Part shown: positions 12,959 through 15,019 of the stretch, piece after piece
Numbering within the stretch: position 1 is the first letter of the stretch
How the letters are laid out: each line of letters starts with the position of its first letter
DNA from: Candidatus Hydrogenedentota bacterium
GTDB taxonomy: Bacteria > Hydrogenedentota > Hydrogenedentia > Hydrogenedentales > SLHB01
NCBI GenBank assembly: GCA_016934125.1
Contig: JAFGTL010000597.1
Location: forward strand, 1-15,019
Length of the DNA: 15,019 bases
Direction of reading: 5' to 3'
Translations under genes and position numbers: made by a program
The notes under the pieces: model-generated
Told to the model about the DNA's origin: nothing
Seen by the model: only the letters and a program-made list of their open reading frames with translations
The model's database searches: none

Positions 12959-14263
12959 TCAGATGTGCCAGGGCGCGCGCATGGGGCGGCTCAGCATCCG
13001 GCTCGCTTCCGGATCGCCCACGATCACCTCGCGCTCGGGATCCCAGCGGATCTTGCGCCCCAGGAGCATGGCGATGTTCGCGAGGTGTGCGATGGTGATG
13101 GAGCGATGCCCGATCTCGATGGGCGTGATGGTCTGCTCGCGCGTCTTGACGCAACGCAGAAAGTTGTGGCGGTGGCCCTGGCGGTGATCGCCGGTGGGCC
13201 GCGCCAGGCGGATGTCGCCCGGGCCGAACCGCTCGCGAAGCAGCGACTCCGGATGGGCGAAGGCGCGGGCCCGCGTCACAAGCACCCAGCCGTCCTCGCC
13301 GATGAAGCGGACGCCCTGCGTGTAGTAGTTGTTGCTGCCGACGTAGAGCGTCACGCCGTTCGCATATACGCACGAGAACCGATAGTCGATGGCCGCGTCC
13401 CACAGCCCATTCTCGGGGAACACGCCGACGCCCTCCACCTCGATCGGGCCTGTGTCGTCCGTGCCCATCCCCCATTGGGCGATGTCGATGTGATGGGCGC
13501 CCCAGTCGGTAACCTGGCCGCCCGAGTAGTCCAGGATCCACCGGAAGTTCCAGTGCACCCGCTTCTCCGTGTACGGCGCCCAGGGCGCGGGCCCGAGCCA
13601 CATGTCGTAGTCGAGGGTGTCCGGCACCGGCATGACGGGCTGCGGCTCGATGGCACTCCCCGGGCCGATGCCCACCTCGACGCGCTGCAACGCGCCGATC
13701 CGCCCGTTCCGCACCAACTCGCAGGCGAAGCGGAAGTGGGCCGTCGAGCGCTGCCAACTGCCCGTCTGCCAGACGCAGCCGTATCGCTGCACCTCGCGCA
13801 CCATCTGCTGCCCTTCCGCGATGGTCAGGGCCAGGGGCTTCTCGCCGTAGATGTCTTTGCCCGCGCGAATGCCCGCGATCGCGGGGATCGAGTGCCAGTG
13901 GTCGGGCACCGCGATGCACAGGGTGTCGATGTCATCGCGCGCGATCATCTCGCGGAAGTCCCCGTACTGCGCGCACCCGGTGTCGCCGTAGCGCGCGTTC
14001 ACTTCCTTGGCGCCGGCTTCGAGGCGTTCCCGATCGACGTCGCACACGGCCACGATCCGGCACTCCTCCTCTTCCAGGAAGCCTTTGACGTGACGCATGC
14101 CCATGCTGCCGAGGCCGATCATGCCAAGCGTGAGCCGGTTGCCCGGGGCGGGCGTGCCGTCGCGTCCCAGCGCCGTCGCGGGAACGATGGCGGGGGCCGC
14201 GGCTGCGGCAAGGGCCTGGCCCATGAACTGCCGTCGCGAAAGAGTTCTACGCATCGCCGCCAT
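12959..14263 (-). CDS. Tat-exported Gfo/Idh/MocA family oxidoreductase
   Basis: This 434-residue protein begins with a twin-arginine signal, SRRQFM at residues 9-14, followed by an alanine-rich stretch, so it should be exported folded with its NAD(P) bound. The Rossmann motif is GLGSMG at 50-55. EKPL at 141-144 carries the family lysine K142, and DWGAHHID at 253-260 supplies the usual histidine region. The family oxidises or reduces sugars and inositols, some in multi-step glycoside cleavage. ATG 14263 has GGGGAG about 5 bases upstream. It lies 61 bases downstream of the DJ-1/PfpI gene and is probably co-transcribed with it. The sugar substrate is not readable. Tat-exported members are especially frequent in Planctomycetota and similar groups, which supports the organism inference. 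Confidence 0.93.
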   Translation of the reverse strand: MAAMRRTLSRRQFMGQALAAAAAPAIVPATALGRDGTPAPGNRLTLGMIGLGSMGMRHVKGFLEEEECRIVAVCDVDRERLEAGAKEVNARYGDTGCAQYGDFREMIARDDIDTLCIAVPDHWHSIPAIAGIRAGKDIYGEKPLALTIAEGQQMVREVQRYGCVWQTGSWQRSTAHFRFACELVRNGRIGALQRVEVGIGPGSAIEPQPVMPVPDTLDYDMWLGPAPWAPYTEKRVHWNFRWILDYSGGQVTDWGAHHIDIAQWGMGTDDTGPIEVEGVGVFPENGLWDAAIDYRFSCVYANGVTLYVGSNNYYTQGVRFIGEDGWVLVTRARAFAHPESLLRERFGPGDIRLARPTGDHRQGHRHNFLRCVKTREQTITPIEIGHRSITIAHLANIAMLLGRKIRWDPEREVIVGDPEASRMLSRPMRAPWHI

Positions 14264-14324
14264 TGTGTCTCCCCTGCAATCGTTCGCCGCGGTTACTCCG
14301 CAGGCGCCCTACAGCGCCGATGGC

Positions 14325-14891
14325 CTAGCCGGCGGCGGCCCGCGCTTCCCTCAGGAGCTTCATCCATTCGCCCACGTACTGCCCGTGATCGTGAAATGTG
14401 CGGCCGCTCACCAGGTTCCCATCGACGACACAGGGCGCGTCGACGAAGATCCCGCCGCACACCTCGAGATCGAACTTGCACTTGGGCACCGTGGCCATGC
14501 GCCGCCCCTTCACGCAGCCGGCGTAGGCCGGGATCTCGACGCCGTGGCACACGCACCCCACGGGCTTGTTCGTATCGAAGAAATGGCGCGTGATCCGGAC
14601 GAGATCCTCGTCGTAGCGGATGTACTCGGGCGCCCGCCCGCCCGAGAAGAAGATGCCCACGTACTCCTCCGGGTTTACGTCCCGAAACGCCACGTCCGCC
14701 TCGAGGGTGTAGCCTTCCCACTCCTTCGTGATCGTCCAGCCGGGCTTCACCTCGTGCATCACCATCTGATAGCGCTGCTTCTCCGGGGCCGCGACGACGG
14801 GCTCGAATCCGTCCTCCTGCACCCGGTAGAAGGGATACAGCGTATCCACGGTTTCGGTGGCGTCGCCGATAACGATGAGTACTTTGTTCAT
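14325..14891 (-). CDS. DJ-1/PfpI family (class I glutamine amidotransferase-like) protein
   Basis: This is a 188-residue single-domain protein of the DJ-1/PfpI superfamily. The nucleophile elbow is GCVCHGVEI with C115 followed by H116, and a conserved glutamate (E13) lies near the first strand. FFSGGRAPEYIR and VSGRTFHD are further family segments. Members act as glyoxalases, deglycases, chaperones or peptidases; the sequence does not choose between these. ATG 14891 has an AGAGGA site 7 bases upstream. There is no signal peptide. The oxidoreductase follows after 61 bases. A role in handling reactive carbonyls from sugar oxidation would fit that pairing but is inference. Several extra cysteines (113, 126, 138, 145, 154) are notable. 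Confidence 0.9.
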   Translation of the reverse strand: MNKVLIVIGDATETVDTLYPFYRVQEDGFEPVVAAPEKQRYQMVMHEVKPGWTITKEWEGYTLEADVAFRDVNPEEYVGIFFSGGRAPEYIRYDEDLVRITRHFFDTNKPVGCVCHGVEIPAYAGCVKGRRMATVPKCKFDLEVCGGIFVDAPCVVDGNLVSGRTFHDHGQYVGEWMKLLREARAAAG

Positions 14892-14941
14892 GGGCGAATC
14901 CTCTCCATTGCCAATCGTCCCACAAGCCGGTGCATACGGGC

Positions 14942-14947
14942 ACTATA
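14942..14947 (-). promoter_or_regulatory. Possible -10 box of the DJ-1/PfpI gene
   Basis: TATAGT on the minus strand matches the -10 consensus 5/6 and would start transcription near 14935. I see no good -35 at 16-18 bases upstream. The hexamer overlaps the stop codon of the open frame that enters from the right, so either a weak promoter or read-through from that gene could serve. Confidence 0.25.
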
Positions 14948-15019
14948 CCAGGCGCGCATCGAGATAGGCACGCGCCCGGTTTACCTCGGCGACTACCGCA
15001 TCCGCCGTAGGCAGGATGG
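14943..15019 (-). CDS. Possible C-terminus of a minus-strand gene cut by the window edge
   Basis: Reading from the right edge, one frame gives 24 residues beginning ILPTADAVVAEV and ending RAYLDARLV, then TAG at 14945-14943. The stretch would form an amphipathic helix, typical of a protein end. The stop is 51 bases before the DJ-1/PfpI start, so the gene could be in the same operon. The fragment is too short to name a family. Confidence 0.35.
   Translation of the reverse strand, partial: ILPTADAVVAEVNRARAYLDARLV

Noticed and set aside
10943..14593. A 1216-codon open frame on the plus strand
   Set aside because: It lies antisense to the GH29, Gfo/Idh/MocA and DJ-1 genes and out of frame with the amidohydrolase. 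The product is rich in Arg, Ala, Gly and His with no recognisable domain. All four genes beneath it have clear motifs. GC-rich DNA gives such shadows.
1..15019. CRISPR array, tRNA, rRNA, insertion sequence or integrase
   Set aside because: I saw no regularly spaced repeats, no cloverleaf, no transposase-like product and no terminal inverted repeats on either strand.

Overview
The window is GC-rich bacterial DNA with no rRNA, tRNA, CRISPR array or insertion sequence that I can see. It mixes DUF4838/GH67-like, GH29 and parallel beta-helix secreted proteins with a Tat-exported Gfo/Idh/MocA oxidoreductase, a C_GCAxxG_C_C protein, an amidohydrolase and a DJ-1/PfpI protein. From general knowledge this gene mix is typical of uncultured, polysaccharide-degrading lineages such as Hydrogenedentota, Planctomycetota and relatives. 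That placement is an inference; there is no marker gene in the window.

Region A (about 145-4995, plus strand) is one compact five-gene operon behind a recognisable promoter, with a 15-base palindrome over its -35 box. The order is a two-unit SCP2-like protein, a class III PLP aminotransferase of the glutamate-1-semialdehyde aminomutase type, the N-terminal and C-terminal halves of a split transketolase, and a second two-unit SCP2-like protein. The first and last genes appear to be paralogues of one another and bracket the enzymes. I know of no described pathway with this composition. The reading I favour, as a hypothesis, is a pathway making an aminated sugar-derived or lipid-linked product, with the SCP2-like proteins holding a hydrophobic substrate. 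This is the best candidate here for an undescribed system.

Region B (12019 down to 5009, minus strand) reads as a carbohydrate-degradation operon. It runs alpha-L-fucosidase-like GH29, secreted right-handed beta-helix protein, C_GCAxxG_C_C cysteine protein (start overlapping the preceding stop as ATGA), GH67/DUF4838-type secreted glycosidase-like protein, and a small putative lipoprotein. A good promoter (TGGACG, 17 bases, TACAAT) precedes the fucosidase. No transporter, SusC/D pair or regulator is present in the window.

Region C (12150-14891) has a divergent plus-strand amidohydrolase, possibly leaderless. It also has a minus-strand pair, DJ-1/PfpI protein then Tat-signal Gfo/Idh/MocA oxidoreductase, converging on the amidohydrolase. 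At the right edge, 24 codons of an open frame ending in TAG are probably the C-terminus of a further minus-strand gene.

Both convergent junctions (4995/5009 and 12944/12959) are only 13-14 bases wide, and each holds a 10-base GC palindrome. No stretch over 300 bases lacks a gene; the largest is the 232-base left edge, which holds the region A promoter.
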